Positions 1-11,747 of a stretch of 64,000 nt of DNA are shown here, one piece after another. Each line of letters opens with the position of its first letter. Within the stretch, counting starts at the first letter, position 1. The notes under the pieces were generated by a model. It was not told where the DNA came from. It did not search any database and saw nothing but the letters and a program-made list of their open reading frames with translations. Source of the DNA: Ianthella basta. Its lineage: Eukaryota; Porifera; Demospongiae; Verongiida; Ianthellidae. The stretch lies in assembly GCA_964019415.1 (NCBI GenBank), contig OZ025886.1, positions 6,540,752 through 6,604,751 on the forward strand. The letters are read 5' to 3'. The position numbers and the translations under genes were made by a program.

Positions 1-1556
1 GACGGTGCCGATTTGCAAGAGGCTATCTTGCTGCTCTTGGACGTTCGAGGTACTCTTGATTCGTGGGAATACTCAGTAGAATGTTCCAAGGACCATCAGG
101 TGGTGGTGGGAGCCATCAAGAGCTTAGAGTCGCTAGGAGAAGTAAGAATGTAGCGGGCGCAGCATGATTGAGCTAAAGTGCAACTGTGTATCTCAGGCCG
201 CGCTAGCGACGCACCAGTGGTCGGTGTGCTGTGTGCTTGCATAAAGGGTGTGTGTGCGTGCATGTGTGTGTGTGTGTGTGTGTGCATGCGTGCGTGTGTT
301 TGCTGTGCATGCATGGCCATGTGCACATGTGCTTATGGTGCGTGTACCATTACCGGCATCAGGTGATAAAGTCAGAGCAGCGTCAGTTCACAACATGGGT
401 GTTGACTGACGAGGGGAAACAGGTTGCCAGGGAAGGGAGTCACGAGGTGCATGTGTTCCTAGTGGTCCACCCCACAGACGGCACTCCTCAGGCGGAGGTC
501 ATGGTGAGGATTGAGTAACGTGTGCTATACGCCTCCGTCTCTGTCCCAACCACACTACATGCTTGTATCACAGTGCACGTTCTTGTGGGCTGGTACTCCA
601 ACTGACACAGTGCCCCTCCCCCTCCCAACCCCTCCTCCTCCCTCTCCAGAAGTCCATCCCCAATGCCAAGGTTGGCTTCAGCAAGGCCATGTCGGCTGGT
701 TGGCTGAGGGTGGACAAGATGGCTGAGGGCGGCCCCAGACTGTTTAGGAAGGTGGACTCTGTGGTGGACGAGGTCCAGGAGGCACTGCGGCAAGTAGAGC
801 AAGGACTGACACTGTCTGAGAGTGACCTCAAGGAGTTTAAGAAGCGGAAGCTTGTCAGCAGTGTGTGAGTGAGGTGTGAGTGAGGTGTGTGAGTGAGGTG
901 TGAGTGAGGTGTGTGAGTGAGGTGTGAGTGAGGTGTGTGAGTCAGGTGTGAGTGAGGTGTAAGTGAGGTGTGTGAGTAAGGTGAGTGTGAGGTGTGGTGT
1001 GTGATAATGAATGTGTAAACATGTCCAATTGCAGCTTTGTTGTTTAATTAAATTTGTTGCAGTTTAACAAAGGCATTTGTGGTTACCAAGGGCAAGCAGT
1101 TCACAACTACTGTTGAGAAACCCGAAACTGAACTTACACCAGAAATGATACAGACGTGAGTCACACCAGCTGCTATTGTGTGCGCACGTGTGTGTGTGTG
1201 TGTGTGTGCTGTGTGGTGTGGTGTGTGGGGTATGAACCCCTCCTTCCCCCTATCTGTTTAGTGGAAGTTGGAAGGGCAAGTCCTTTAAGCCGTACAACTT
1301 CCAAGCACTGGGGATTCCCCCTGCCTCGGGCCACCTGCACCCTCTTATGAAGGTGCGAGCTGAGTACCGCAACATCTTCCTGGAGATGGGGTTCCAGGAG
1401 ATGCCCACCAACAACTTTGTGGAGAGCTCCTTTTGGAACTTTGATGCCCTTTTCCAGCCCCAGCAACACCCAGCGAGGGACGCCCACGACACCTTCTTTG
1501 TCAAGAGTAGGTACCACTGACTGTTGTCTGCCTGCACTCACACATGATGATGTAGG

Positions 1557-1636
<80 letters not shown>

Positions 1637-4306
1637 TCCCTAAATGTGTCCTGGCAGAGCCTGAGAAGTCCTACCAGTTCCCACAAGACTACCTGCAGCG
1701 GGTCAAGACCATGCACGAGAGTGGGGGGAACGGCTCTCAAGGGTGAGTGCACAGGAGTAGAACCTGTTCTCATCTGTGACCCCGCCCCTTCCTCCCTGAC
1801 CCCGCCCCTTCCTCCCTGACCCCACCCCTTCCTCCCTGACCCCGCTCCTCCCTCTCCTCTCCCTAGGTACAAGTATGACTGGAAGTTGGAGGAAGCTCAG
1901 AGCAACATAATGCGCACACACACAACGGCTGTCAGCGCACGCATGCTGTACAAACTTGCCCAAGATGGCTTTACACCTGCCAAGTACTTCTCCATTGACC
2001 GTGTGTTCCGCAATGAGACGCTGGACGCCACCCACCTGGCTGAGTTCCACCAGATCGAGGGCATGGTGGCAGACCGCAACCTCAACCTGGGCCACCTCAT
2101 TGGCATGCTTTACGAGTTCTTTAGCCGACTGGGTGAGGGGGGTGTGGGTGAGGGTGTGGGAGGAGTGTGGGTGTGGGTGTGGGAGGGTGTGTGTGTGGGT
2201 GTGGGAGGGTGAGGGTGAGGGGGAATGTGGGTGTGGGTGTGGGTGTGGGAGGGTGAGGGGAGTGTGGGTATGGGTGTGGGAGGGGAAGGGGAGTGTGGGT
2301 GTGGGAGGGGGAGGGTGAGGGGAGTGTGGGTGTGGGAGGGTGAGGGAGTGTGGATGTGGGAGGGTGAGGGGAGTGTGGGTATGGGTGTGGGAGGGGGAGG
2401 GGAGTGTGGGTGTGGGTGTGGGAGGGGGAGGGAGAGGGGAGTGTGGGTGTGGGAGGGTGAGGGAGTGTGGATGTGGGAGGGTGAGGGGGAGTATGTGTGG
2501 GTGTGGGAGGGTGAGGGTGAGGGGGAATGTGGGTGTGGGAGGGTGTGAAGGGAATGTGGGTGTGGGTGTGGGTGTGGGAGGGTGTGGGGAGTGTGGGTGT
2601 GTGGTGAAGCCACTGGAGTGCACATGCAGTCCAGCTAAGTGACAGTCCCCATCTAGCACACCTTCCCTACGGAATTGGGTGTGAATGCTGATTCAACTCT
2701 GCAGAAGGGATTCCTCTGGGTGGAGTGCGGAGAAGGCATAACTGAGGACATTCTTCACAGCTACCAGAGTCTATCCCATACGCCAGGCTTGCAATCAACC
2801 CTCTTGGGGTCTGTTAGCAGATGTATGGCTGCGTGTGCTGAGGCGTCAATGTATTAAGGCACAAGGAGCACAAACTATGCACCCGAATTGGGCACGTAAT
2901 AATTAACTCATTTTGAAACATTTCTCTTGTATGGAAATATGTGGTGAATGAGTCCAGGTGTGGTTATGTGTAGGGAGGGGCTGTGAGAAATGGAAATGGC
3001 ATGCGGAGTAGGTAAAGGGTGTGTCTCAGCGGATGCCCCTCCCCCTCTTATACACGTGCAGGTATTGAGAAGTTGCGTTTCAAGCCAGCCTACAATCCTT
3101 ACACAGAGCCAAGTATGGAGGTGTTCAGTTACCATGACGGTGAGGGTCGCGTTGTATGGGTGGGGCGGGTAGCAGTCCGACTGCAGCGGGCGGTGGTGGT
3201 GTGTGAGCGGATGTGCCAATTTGGGTGAGGATTGAGTGCAAATGTAGTCAGTGACTGGGGGTGTGTCATGCCCTGGGCTGGGGGTGTGTCATGCCCTGGG
3301 CTGGGGGTGTGTCATGCCCTGGGCTGGGGGTGTGTCATGCCCTGGGCTGGGGGTGTGTCATGCCCTGGGCTGGGGGGCGTGTCATGCCCTGGGCTAGGGT
3401 GTGTGTCATGCCCTGGGCTGGGGGTGTGTCATGCCCTGGGCTGGGGGTGTGTCATGCCCTGGGCTGGGGGTGTGTCATGCCCTGGGCTGGGGGGCGTGTC
3501 ATGCCCTGGGCTAGGGTGTGTGTCATGCCCTGGGCTGGGGGGCGTGTCATGCCCTGGGCTGGGGGGCGTGTCATGCCCTGGGCTGGGGGTGTGTCATGCC
3601 CTGGGCTGGGGGTGTGTCATGCCCTGGGCTGGGGGTGTGTCATGCCCTGGGCTGAGGGGTGTGTCATGCCCTGGGCTGGGGGGGTGTCATGCCCTGGGCT
3701 GGGGGGTGTGTCATGCCCTGGGCTGGGGGGTGTGTCATGCCCTGGGCTGGGGGTGTGTCATGCCCTGGGCTGGGGGTGTGTCATGCCCTGGGCTGGGGGT
3801 GTGTCATGCTCTGGGCTGAATGGAGATATCCAGCATTGCTCCTTCCAGGGTCTGTCGAGCCCTGTCTCTTGCACATGTCATACCACGCTCATAGCCAGCT
3901 ATCAATGGATGGGTCTTAGCACTTGAGGAATTGAACATTCCTGGGCTATTGATGAAGCAGATCTGGTCACTCTCCAACTCTCCAGCCTCCCCTTGTGTGT
4001 GTGCATTCCACTGCACTCAGCTTAGCCTGCATATGCCCATGTGTGGTCTAGGAGCCCAGCATGGTGCATTCCTCAAGACCCTGTGTGTGATAAGTGTTAT
4101 CTCACACACTGCACTAATGTCTGGGGAAGGAGTGAATGCCTCCGCATGGCAGACAGACAGACAGCAGTGCAGCAGGCTAGGGTGGTCTCTTGACGTCAGT
4201 TGATGTAGTTTGTATTGTCTGTTTGCTAGCTAATTTGGGCAGGAATTCAACTCCTCCTTTTATCACCCAGCCGAGACGTTTAGGTTATCAAAATTGTGTC
4301 CTCCTC

Positions 4307-4337
<31 letters not shown>

Positions 4338-4338
4338 C

Positions 4339-4376
<38 letters not shown>

Positions 4377-5253
4377 TCCTTGTTCCTGCTTTTGGTTCAG
4401 AAGAAGAAGTGTGTGTGTATGTGTGTCTGTGTGTGCAGGGCTGAAGAAATGGGTCGAGGTGGGAAACTCAGGTGTGTTCCGGCCGGAGATGTTACTGCCC
4501 ATGGGATTGCCTCAAGATGTTTCAGTAATTGCTTGGGGCCTTTCCCTGGAGAGGTGAGACATACTCCACTACACCACACACCTCACCACACCTCCCCACA
4601 CCTCACCTCCCTTCACCTCACCTCCCCACACCTCCCCACACCACACCTCACCACACCTCTCCTCACCTCACCACACCACACCTCCCCTCACCTCACCACA
4701 CCACACCTCCCCACACCTCACCACACCACACCTCCCCACACCTCACCTCCCCACACCACACCACACTCCCCATACCTCCCCTCACCTCCCCTCACCTCCC
4801 CATACACCTCCCCATACACCTCCCCACACTACACCACACCTCCCCTCACCACACCTCCCCACACCTCACCTCCCCACACCACACCACACTCCCCATACCT
4901 CCCCTCACCTCCCCTCACCTCCCCATACACCTCCCCATACACCTCCCCATACACCTCCCCACACTACACCACACCTCCCCTCACCTCCCCTCACCTCACC
5001 ACACCTCCCCTCACCTCCCCACACCACACCACACCTCCCCTCACCTCACCACACACCTCACTACACACTATGCAGGCAAGTGCCTGCCTGCCTATTACCT
5101 TTTGCTGCAACTGCCGGCACCTGGCCCCTCCCTCCCCCGCCCCCACACTTTAGACCAACCATGATCAAATATGGCATCTCCAATATTCGTGAGCTGGTGG
5201 GCCACAAAGTGAATCTCGAGATGGTCTACAATAACTCCATCTGCAGACTGTAA
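1..5253 (+). CDS. FARSA: Phenylalanine--tRNA ligase alpha subunit (5' end cut by window)
   Basis: Cytosolic class II synthetase subunit that charges tRNA-Phe as an alpha2-beta2 tetramer with FARSB. Exons: 1-141, 363-503, 650-864, 1063-1155, 1262-1506, 1658-1742, 1867-2132, 3062-3139, 4439-4553, 5154-5253. All junctions are GT-AG and phases agree, giving 492 residues from the window edge. The N-terminal winged-helix tRNA-binding part is followed by the catalytic core. Visible core signatures are [16 protein letters not shown], motif 2 [19 protein letters not shown] and motif 3 [13 protein letters not shown], then the C-terminus [16 protein letters not shown]. Only a few start codons' worth of N-terminus appears missing compared with human FARSA. 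Introns 3, 5, 7, 8 and 9 are swollen by simple repeats while the exons are conserved. Identity is secure; the exact 5' end is outside the window. Confidence 0.96.
862..1003 (+). repeat. GTGAGT-rich array at the donor of FARSA intron 3
   Basis: The exon ends at 864 with donor GTGAGT. The following ~140 bases are tandem variants of GTGTGAGTGAG, so the splice-donor word itself is repeated many times before unique intron sequence resumes. Confidence 0.8.
1559..1634 (+). repeat. (GT)n microsatellite in FARSA intron 5
   Basis: Uninterrupted GT dinucleotides in the sense orientation, ending about 20 bases before the next acceptor. Confidence 0.95.
2133..2606 (+). repeat. GGGTGTGGGAGG minisatellite in FARSA intron 7
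   Basis: Irregular tandem array of GTGGGTGTGGGAGGGTGAGGG-type units that begins directly at the donor of the exon ending at 2132. Rich in G runs on the sense strand. Confidence 0.9.
3252..3822 (+). repeat. 23-bp tandem array, about 25 copies, FARSA intron 8
   Basis: Unit GTGTGTCATGCCCTGGGCTG plus three G. Copies differ mostly by the length of the G run. Entirely inside the intron between exons ending at 3139 and starting at 4439. Confidence 0.95.
4311..4374 (+). repeat. Compound (GT)n/(GA)n microsatellite
   Basis: A GT run followed directly by a GA run, in FARSA intron 8 close to the acceptor at 4438. Confidence 0.9.
4560..5069 (+). repeat. CACCTCCCCACAC pyrimidine-rich array, FARSA last intron
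   Basis: About 500 bases of short CACCTCCCC/CACACC units filling most of the last FARSA intron. It begins within about ten bases of the donor. Confidence 0.9.
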
Positions 5254-5507
5254 TGGCCCTGGGCCCATAGAAGGGGCTACTATTTGGTGGGGTCTTATAA
5301 ATTTTTGGAGAGTATTGTATGTATATTAGGACTGAAAATGTGTCAACATTGGCAGAATGTTCTATTTGCCCTCATTGATGAAAGTTTGATAAAGATTTGA
5401 CTGTTTCTACAAGTCCTGTGTGCAGTGATTGATCCAGTGTCAGTTGCCTGGGTTGGCATGCATGTAATGTGCGAGGCCTATGTTGGATGTGTCAGTACTC
5501 GCAGTCT

Positions 5508-5900
5508 GTTCTGTGGGCCTCTGGAGGTCTGTTCTGTGGGCCTCTGGAGGGCTGTTCTGTGGGCCTCTGGAGGGCTGTTCTGTGGGCCTCTGGAGGTCTG
5601 TTCTGTGGGCCTCTGGAGGTCTGTTCTGTGGGCCTCTGGAGGTTTGTTCTGTGGGCCTCTGGAGGGCTGTTCTGTGGGCCTCTGGAGGGCTGTTCTGTGG
5701 GCCTCTGGAGGTCTGTTCTGTGGGCCTCTGGAGGTCTGTTCTGTGGGCCTCTGGAGGGCTGTTCTGTGGGCCTCTGGAGGGCTGTTCTGTGGGCCTCTGG
5801 AGGTCTGTTCTGTGGGCCTCTGGAGGGCTGTTCTGTGGGCCTCTGGAGGTCTGTTCTGTGGGCCTCTGGAGGGCTGTTCTGTGGGCCTCTGGAGGTCTGT
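5508..5900 (+). repeat. 23-bp tandem array, about 17 copies, intergenic
   Basis: Unit CTGTTCTGTGGGCCTCTGGA plus GGT or GGG. The copies are almost identical apart from the T/G difference at the unit boundary, which suggests recent expansion. Confidence 0.95.
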
Positions 5901-7097
5901 GTTGAGTGTGTCTCCTGCTACACACGAGGGAGTGCATGCTTTGCTCGTCTGCAAATGTCACTGCTGTCCTCGTGATGTGATCTGGCACGAGACAGGCCTT
6001 CACACAGAGGAACAGGCTAGCCACTGCATGGACTGACGCGTGTCTGTCTGTGAATGGGCAGATGGCAGTGCTGGCAGCGAATGACGTGATTGCATGGGGC
6101 TGCTGGCTATATTAACCAGGTGTGCACTCCCCTCCCCCTCCCTCAACCCGAAGGTGATCACTGTCCAGGTGAACCCCCATGGTGGGGGAGACATGATAGG
6201 TTGTATAAGGGAACATGTTTTAATATTTAGCACACCCAACAGTACTAAACCACACCTTGTAGGATTACAGTTTGGTGACCCCCCCTCGATTGAGGTTGAT
6301 CATGGAATAGATCAAATTGCATGATTCACCACAAGCTGATGGCGGTGTACTGAGATGGGTACTTCCTGCTGGTGGGCTGCTGGAGGAGGCCATATATGGT
6401 TTGGCCACTTCCTGTGTCCACCAGTGACTAGTCCCCACTCATCTCATGTAACCACACCAAATACATATTCAATGAAGGCTGTCCCATCTTTTGTCGAATG
6501 CATGAGTGGGGCAGCAATCACTGACTGCTGCAAACAGGACTGCTCTCCTCTGACCTTGGCTCGATCAGTGTCATTGTTAACATTAGGGTTGATGTAATGC
6601 CCATTGATTACAGAACATTGTCGGCTGTGACAGGTTAGAACCTTATTTGGCAGCTGCTGGCTAAACTGAGGGCAACGCCCAGCTGTTCACTACAACTTGT
6701 GCATACTGGGAGGGGGAGGGGGAGGGGAGGGGGAGGGGAGGGGGAGGGGAGTCCATACTGGTGTCTGTGCCTGTTTCCTGTTCTATTGAACACAAACAGC
6801 TCCAGAGACCCAAAGTTGTGACAGCTACAAGATAGGAGCACATAACGCCAGACTACCCAACTGTACATTAGATATTAATTGTAATAATTCTACTGAATAT
6901 CTTTATTATTCCCATGTGTGCACAGCAATGGATTCTTGTGGTATTTTAGTTTGTGAGTTTTGTTTAGTTTGTGAATAGTTTACAACTCTTGCGAACCAAT
7001 GTGAATATATTGAGAAAGCACAACAAGCTAGATTGGTTTGTCAGCCGAGGGGACGCTGGTCTGGGGAGGGTTGTGGAAAGGGAGGGAGGGGGGTCAT

Positions 7098-7127
7098 ATT
7101 GACCAATTACAACCAAGAGTATATAAG
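7098..7127 (+). promoter_or_regulatory. Possible CCAAT + TATA core promoter
   Basis: A CCAAT element near 7103 is followed by TATATAAG near 7120. The nearest recognised start codon is TIKI at 7598, so this would imply a long 5' UTR or an unannotated short transcript. Motif evidence only. Confidence 0.3.
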
Positions 7128-7597
7128 AGATGTTACAACCTATTCACCCTTCCCACCTCATCACCAGTGATTGGCACCTGCAGAACTCACCATTAACACA
7201 CTCAGTCAGTGGTCAGGGGTGTGAACAAGTGTTATGTGTAAAGAGCCCCAGGGGAGGTAAGTGGGGGAGGACAGGCTACCAGTGGATGAGGCAGTTATGG
7301 GGTGCTTCTGTAACAAAGGGATCTAGTTACGCATCAATGCCTCCATATGCATGCCCCCCCATGCTGTCTGCGCCATGTCTAGGGGGTCCTGGCTGTAATT
7401 ACATGACATTCCATATTTGGTGCCCGTCCAGCGGTGCTTGTAAGGCTTGCTGTCAGCGGGACGCTTATAATAGCCCCCGAGACGTGGACGAATCCAGCAA
7501 TCTTGAGCCGTATCAACACGTCAGGAGCTGCTAATACGACCTCAAAACAACTGCTGCGGAGCACTGTGCATCGTTCGAAGGCTGCGGACGAACTGAT

Positions 7598-10340
7598 ATG
7601 GAGTCGCGCGTTAACTGCCTGCTTCTGCTCTTGCTGTGCTCGGCGGCTCTCGCAGTCGCGACTGCAGAACCCCTCAACTGCTCCAGGAACTCCGTGAGTG
7701 CCTCCTCTAGCTCTAGCTAGTAGCCGCGGACACTTCCCAGCCAGATTGCTAGCTGTCGTATCCAGACAGCGCGTTGCTATATAGCAGCACGCCCTGAGCG
7801 GCCTGCTCGAGCTTGCTAGCAGCACGCCCTGAGCGGCCTGCTCGAGCTAGCTAGCAGCACGCCCTGAGCGGCCTGCTCGAGCTTGCTAGCAGCACGCCCT
7901 GAGCGGCCTGCTCGAGCTTGCTAGCAGCACGCCCTGAGCGGCCTGCTCGAGCTAGCTAGCAGCACGCCCTGAGCGGCCTGCTCGAGCTTGCTAGCAGCAC
8001 GCCCTGAGCGGCCTGCTCGAGCTTGCTAGCAGCACGCCCTGAGCGGCCTGCTCGAGCTTGCTAGCAGCACGCCCTGAGCGGCCTGCTCGAGCTTGCTAGC
8101 TAGGTGTTTGCGGTGCGAGAGCACCAGAACATCACTGCGTGCCCCTGTCTCCCTCACAGAGCAACTCCCACCTGTGGAGGGTCAATGCCACCACGCCAGT
8201 GTACATCTATGGCACTCTGCACATACCCTACCCTCAGCTGTGGAACTCCATCCCACACAATGTGAAGGTGGCCTTCACCAGCAGTACTGACTTCCACATG
8301 GAGCTGGACACCTCCCAGCCAGAGGTCATGCAGAAGGTCCAGCAGATCCGCCTCCTTCCCGATAGTCAGACCCTGAAGGACACCATCAGCTCAGAACTGT
8401 ACCGCCAAGTGGAGGGGTACATTCATCGCCTCAAACCCCTCTTGCGGAGGTGGATCCAGAGAGGAGCAGGGCTTTTTGCAGGGTTGTATGTGGACCAGAC
8501 AATGCATTCCATCCTGGGAGGGTGGCAGAGGATGCGACCAGTCTGGCTGCTGAATTTACTCAACTCACTCACCGAACAACAGGTCGTGGGAGGTGGGTCC
8601 CGACCACTGTTGGACATCTTCCTCCGTCAGGCAGCAGAAGGGCTGGGCAAACAGGTGCACACCATGGAATCAGTGGAGGACCAAATGGAGCCCCTCAATC
8701 GCCTGTCCCTGTCAGAGGTGTGGCTAGCTCACACTGCACACAGCTGTCACACATGCCACAGGTGCATGCCACATTGCATACTCATCACACCACCCGTAAT
8801 GCCCAAGCCACTGTGACCGTGGAGAACTACGGGTACACTTTGTTGTTTCTTTTGTCACAGGTGGAATTTGCAATGGGTATCCAGCTGTCAGTACTGGAGA
8901 AGTACGTCCTAGCTGGCAAGCCCCTCCCCCAAGTGGGTGGAGATGTTCTGACAGAGTATGTCTGTGGTGATTTCTCCAACAAGGTGGAATCAGAGGATGT
9001 TCTGATCAGCTCCATCAGTAAGCAGAACATGACCGAGAAGCAGCTGGAGCTGGCAGCTGCCCTGAAGGAACACGTGATGCAGCTGATGCGGTATCAGCGA
9101 AACGAGCAGATGGCTCTTAGGGTGGCTGAGCTGGTGTTGACAGGAGATGATGAGCCAGGGAAGAGAGTGCACTTTGTAGCAATTGGGGCAGGACACCTGG
9201 TGGGAGAGCGCTCCGTGCCGGAGCACTTGAGGAGCTTAGGATTTGATGTCAAGCAAATCAGTTATCTGGAGGAGCTGGACGGGTAAGTGGTTGGATGGGT
9301 TGGTGGATGGGTTAGTGTGGATGGGTGAGTGGTTGGACGGGTGAGTGGATGGGTTGGTGGACGGGTGAGTGGATGGGTTGGTGGACGGGTGAGTGGATGG
9401 GTGAGTGGATGGGTGAGTGGTTGGACGGGTGAGTGGTTGGACGGGTGAGTGGTTGGATGGGTGAGTGGATGGGTGAGTGGTTGGATGGGTTGGTGGATGG
9501 GTGAGTGGTTGGACGGGTTGGTGGATGGGTGAGTGGTTGGACGGGTTGGTGGATGGGTGAGTGGATGGGTTGGTGGACGGGTGAGTGGATGGGTTGGTGG
9601 ACGGGTGAGTGGATGGGTTGGTGGACGGGTGAGTGGATGGGTGAGTGGTTGGACGGGTGAGTGGTTGGATGGGTGAGTGGATGGGTGAGTGGTTGGATGG
9701 GTTGGTGGATGGGTGAGTGGTTGGATGGGTTGGTGGATGGGTTGGTGGACGGGTGAGTGGATGGGTTGGTGCAGTTTGAGTTGAGTGTTGAGTATCAGAG
9801 AATGTGGAGGGTGATGGTGAGACCTAGAATGTGAAGAGATAGAAAGTTTGACTGTGTTACTGACTTTCCTACCTTCTCCTCAGCCCTGCTGTCCCTGACA
9901 ACCTTATTGCCATGGGAGACCCACCTCCTCAAATCATGGACCTTACAGGACTGAAGGATTTATTTGATGAAGAGGATGATGACGATACGTTTACCATTGA
10001 CCCCAGCGTCTTTTCAACAATGCGCCCAACAACTTGGATGCACCCCACCACACAAACTATCATCCAGACCACACCCACACCTCCTCGCCCCACCCCCAAG
10101 GAGCCAACAAACAAAAGTATAGAGGACAAGGACCACTCTACTGACGTCAAGGACCACTCTACTGATGTCAAGGACCACTCTACTGATGTCAAGGTGTCTG
10201 TTCTCCCACACACAACAGCACAGAGCGAGCCAGCTGAATTGCAGAGTGCCGACAGTTCTGCTGCCATGACAACACATCACAGCGGTGTCTCTGCACTTGT
10301 GTGTGCACTGGTGCTCCACGCTTTGACACTCCTACTGTGA
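7598..10340 (+). CDS. TRABD2: TIKI-type metalloprotease (TRABD2 family)
   Basis: Membrane-tethered TraB/GumN-fold metalloprotease. In vertebrates this family cleaves the Wnt N-terminus and so inhibits Wnt signalling. Exons 7598-7693, 8160-8717, 8861-9282, 9884-10340 give 510 residues. Exon 1 is a signal peptide with a leucine-rich core (NCLLLLLLCSAALA). The TraB motifs are present: GTLH with IPYPQLWNSIP, the acidic ELD after DFHM, and the second histidine motif GAGHLVG. The C-terminal stalk is acidic (DEEDDDD), carries three DHSTDVK repeats, and ends in a hydrophobic segment (SALVCALVLHALTLLL) suited to a membrane or GPI anchor. Introns 1 and 3 hold large tandem arrays. The assignment is strong; the in vivo substrate in this organism is inferred. 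Confidence 0.92.
7783..8100 (+). repeat. 35-bp tandem array, 9 copies, TIKI intron 1
   Basis: Unit AGCAGCACGCCCTGAGCGGC continuing with CTGCTCGAGCTTGCT. Copies are nearly identical, mostly TTGCT versus TAGCT at the end. GC-rich, with CTCGAG and GCTAGC palindromes in each unit. Confidence 0.95.
9283..9772 (+). repeat. Junction-derived minisatellite, TIKI intron 3
   Basis: The exon ends GGACGG followed by donor GTAAGTGG. The array is built of GGACGGGTGAGTGG and GGATGGGTTGGTGG units, so the exon end plus donor is repeated through the intron. Confidence 0.85.
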
Positions 10341-10553
10341 ACACTTACTCAAATTCTACTGTTTGGATGACTGTTACTCCATCACCCACCGCTTTTAACC
10401 CAATGCATTCCATGTGTTCCATCATGCACTTAGGTATATCCAATTATCACTGTATGAATGGACTGTTCATTGAATTTTTAATTCTACAAAGTTAAAAGTT
10501 GCACAGTCAATCAGTGTTGGAGCAAGCCTGAGAGATACAGTATCAGTTGTGGA

Positions 10554-11747
10554 TCACTGTCTTCCGCCTCGTCCTCCTCCGCCCCGCCCACCACCCCTCC
10601 CACCACCCCGACCTAGACATGAAAGGCACAGACAATGTCATAACATCATAAAAGAGAAACGTCAGATTATCTATAGCTCACCTCCCCTCCCGCCTCGCCC
10701 CCCTCTTCCTGTAGTGGAGTGCAACAAATGCCAGTCATGTTTTAGTGCGGAGGACAGCTATCTAATGAGACCTACTGCCCTCACCTCCCATCCCTCGTGA
10801 GCGAGCTAGGCTCTCCTCCTTCACCATCTCAATGACCTGCGTATGAACAATGACAAACACCAAACAAACACCACTTGTCCATACTCGATTAGCGCATGCG
10901 TCACACGTCACCAGTTGTATAGCAACATTCCTGTCGCACCTCATCGGGTATCCGCAGGTACTTGATGGACACCCCACGCACATAGCACTCAGGCATCTTC
11001 CAGAACTTGTCCCCATCCTGGCAAGAGAGAGAGGAGTGCTTTGGACTAGACCAAACTTCCGTACAAACCACCAACTACTATCAAACGCACATACCAGAGG
11101 CATTCACTGGTCTATGGTGTCTACGCTACAGCAGCTTCTGTGTACACTGCCTCACATACACTCTGGGATGCACTGCGCACACTGTGTGTCTGCATGATAG
11201 CGTCACAGAGGTGATCAAATGTGCTCACACCTTTGATGTGCATATCACCTCCCTGAGGTGAATGTTCATCCATGTGTCGCAACTGACAAGATGGCCGTTG
11301 TATGTCTCACCATTCTTCAGCTCAACCAGCTACATTATGTATTAAACGATACTGCATACAACACTATACTGTACTGTACATGTATTGCATACTATACAGA
11401 ACAGTACTGCATACAACACTATACTGTACTGTACTACAACTGTACATGTAACACGTGAGGTCCGAGACCAGAGCAGGCTGCTGTGCAGCTAAACCGTCAC
11501 ACAAACTAGCTTTACGTTAGAGCTGCAAACTCGAGCCAATCTGTGCTCTACACGTGTGCAGCCGGTCTGCCCTTTAGATACCTCATGCGTGCGTGCAGCA
11601 TTCTTAGTATCCGCTTACCATAGGGTGGTTCTGCGCGGCCTTTAGCAGAGATAGTGGAAGCTGCAATAAGAGAAACAACACAAGCACATCAAGACACAGT
11701 TAAAGAGCCAACAGAAGAGAGGGCGAGCGCAGATTGCCACAAACCAT
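10554..11747 (-). CDS. LSM4: U6 snRNA-associated Sm-like protein LSm4
   Basis: Subunit of the LSm1-7 (mRNA decay) and LSm2-8 (U6 snRNP) rings. Reading leftwards, exons are 11747-11745 (start codon only), 11660-11619, 11329-11231, 11017-10940, 10836-10785, 10708-10682 and 10612-10554, 119 residues. It begins [15 protein letters not shown]; Sm1 carries [14 protein letters not shown] and [13 protein letters not shown]; Sm2 has [12 protein letters not shown] and IKYLRIPDE. The last two tiny exons encode the RGG tail typical of LSm4 (GRGGRGGRG, then [19 protein letters not shown]). If the donor after GMGG at 10785 is not used, translation stops at 10762 and the tail is lost. Tail to tail with TIKI, 213 bp between stops. 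Confidence 0.93.

Larger units (their letters stand above)
5254..7597. other. Largest intergenic gap (FARSA 3' to TIKI 5')
   Basis: No convincing gene was found here. The gap holds the FARSA 3' UTR, a 23-bp array at 5508-5900, a short GGGGAGGGG run at 6711-6750, one perfect CArG box (CCATATATGG, 6390-6399), and a CCAAT/TATATAAG pair near 7103-7127 that could be a promoter. Small open frames in this stretch lack family similarity or splice context. Confidence 0.6.

Noticed and set aside
1703..2659. Long open frames on both strands through GT/CA-rich and TGGGTG arrays (His-Thr, Cys-Val, Pro-His peptides)
   Set aside because: They are created by stop-poor tandem repeats inside FARSA introns, with no family similarity and no unique flanking sequence in frame.
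5425..6036. Open frames across the 23-bp array (LFCGPLE or RPTEQ repeats)
   Set aside because: Both strands and several frames are open at once, and the flanking codons show no similarity to anything; best read as a non-coding minisatellite.
7130..7534. A 134-codon frame right after the TATA-like element
   Set aside because: Its ATG would lie almost at the expected transcription start, there is no recognisable domain, and no splice-supported link to TIKI.
7783..8100. CRISPR-like appearance of regular direct repeats here and in other arrays
   Set aside because: The repeats are head-to-tail without unique spacers and lie in introns of animal genes; no cas genes exist.
10762..10785. LSM4 ending at the stop at 10762 as the main product
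   Set aside because: A good donor at 10785 leads in phase to two exons encoding the expected RGG tail; the short form is kept only as a possible isoform.
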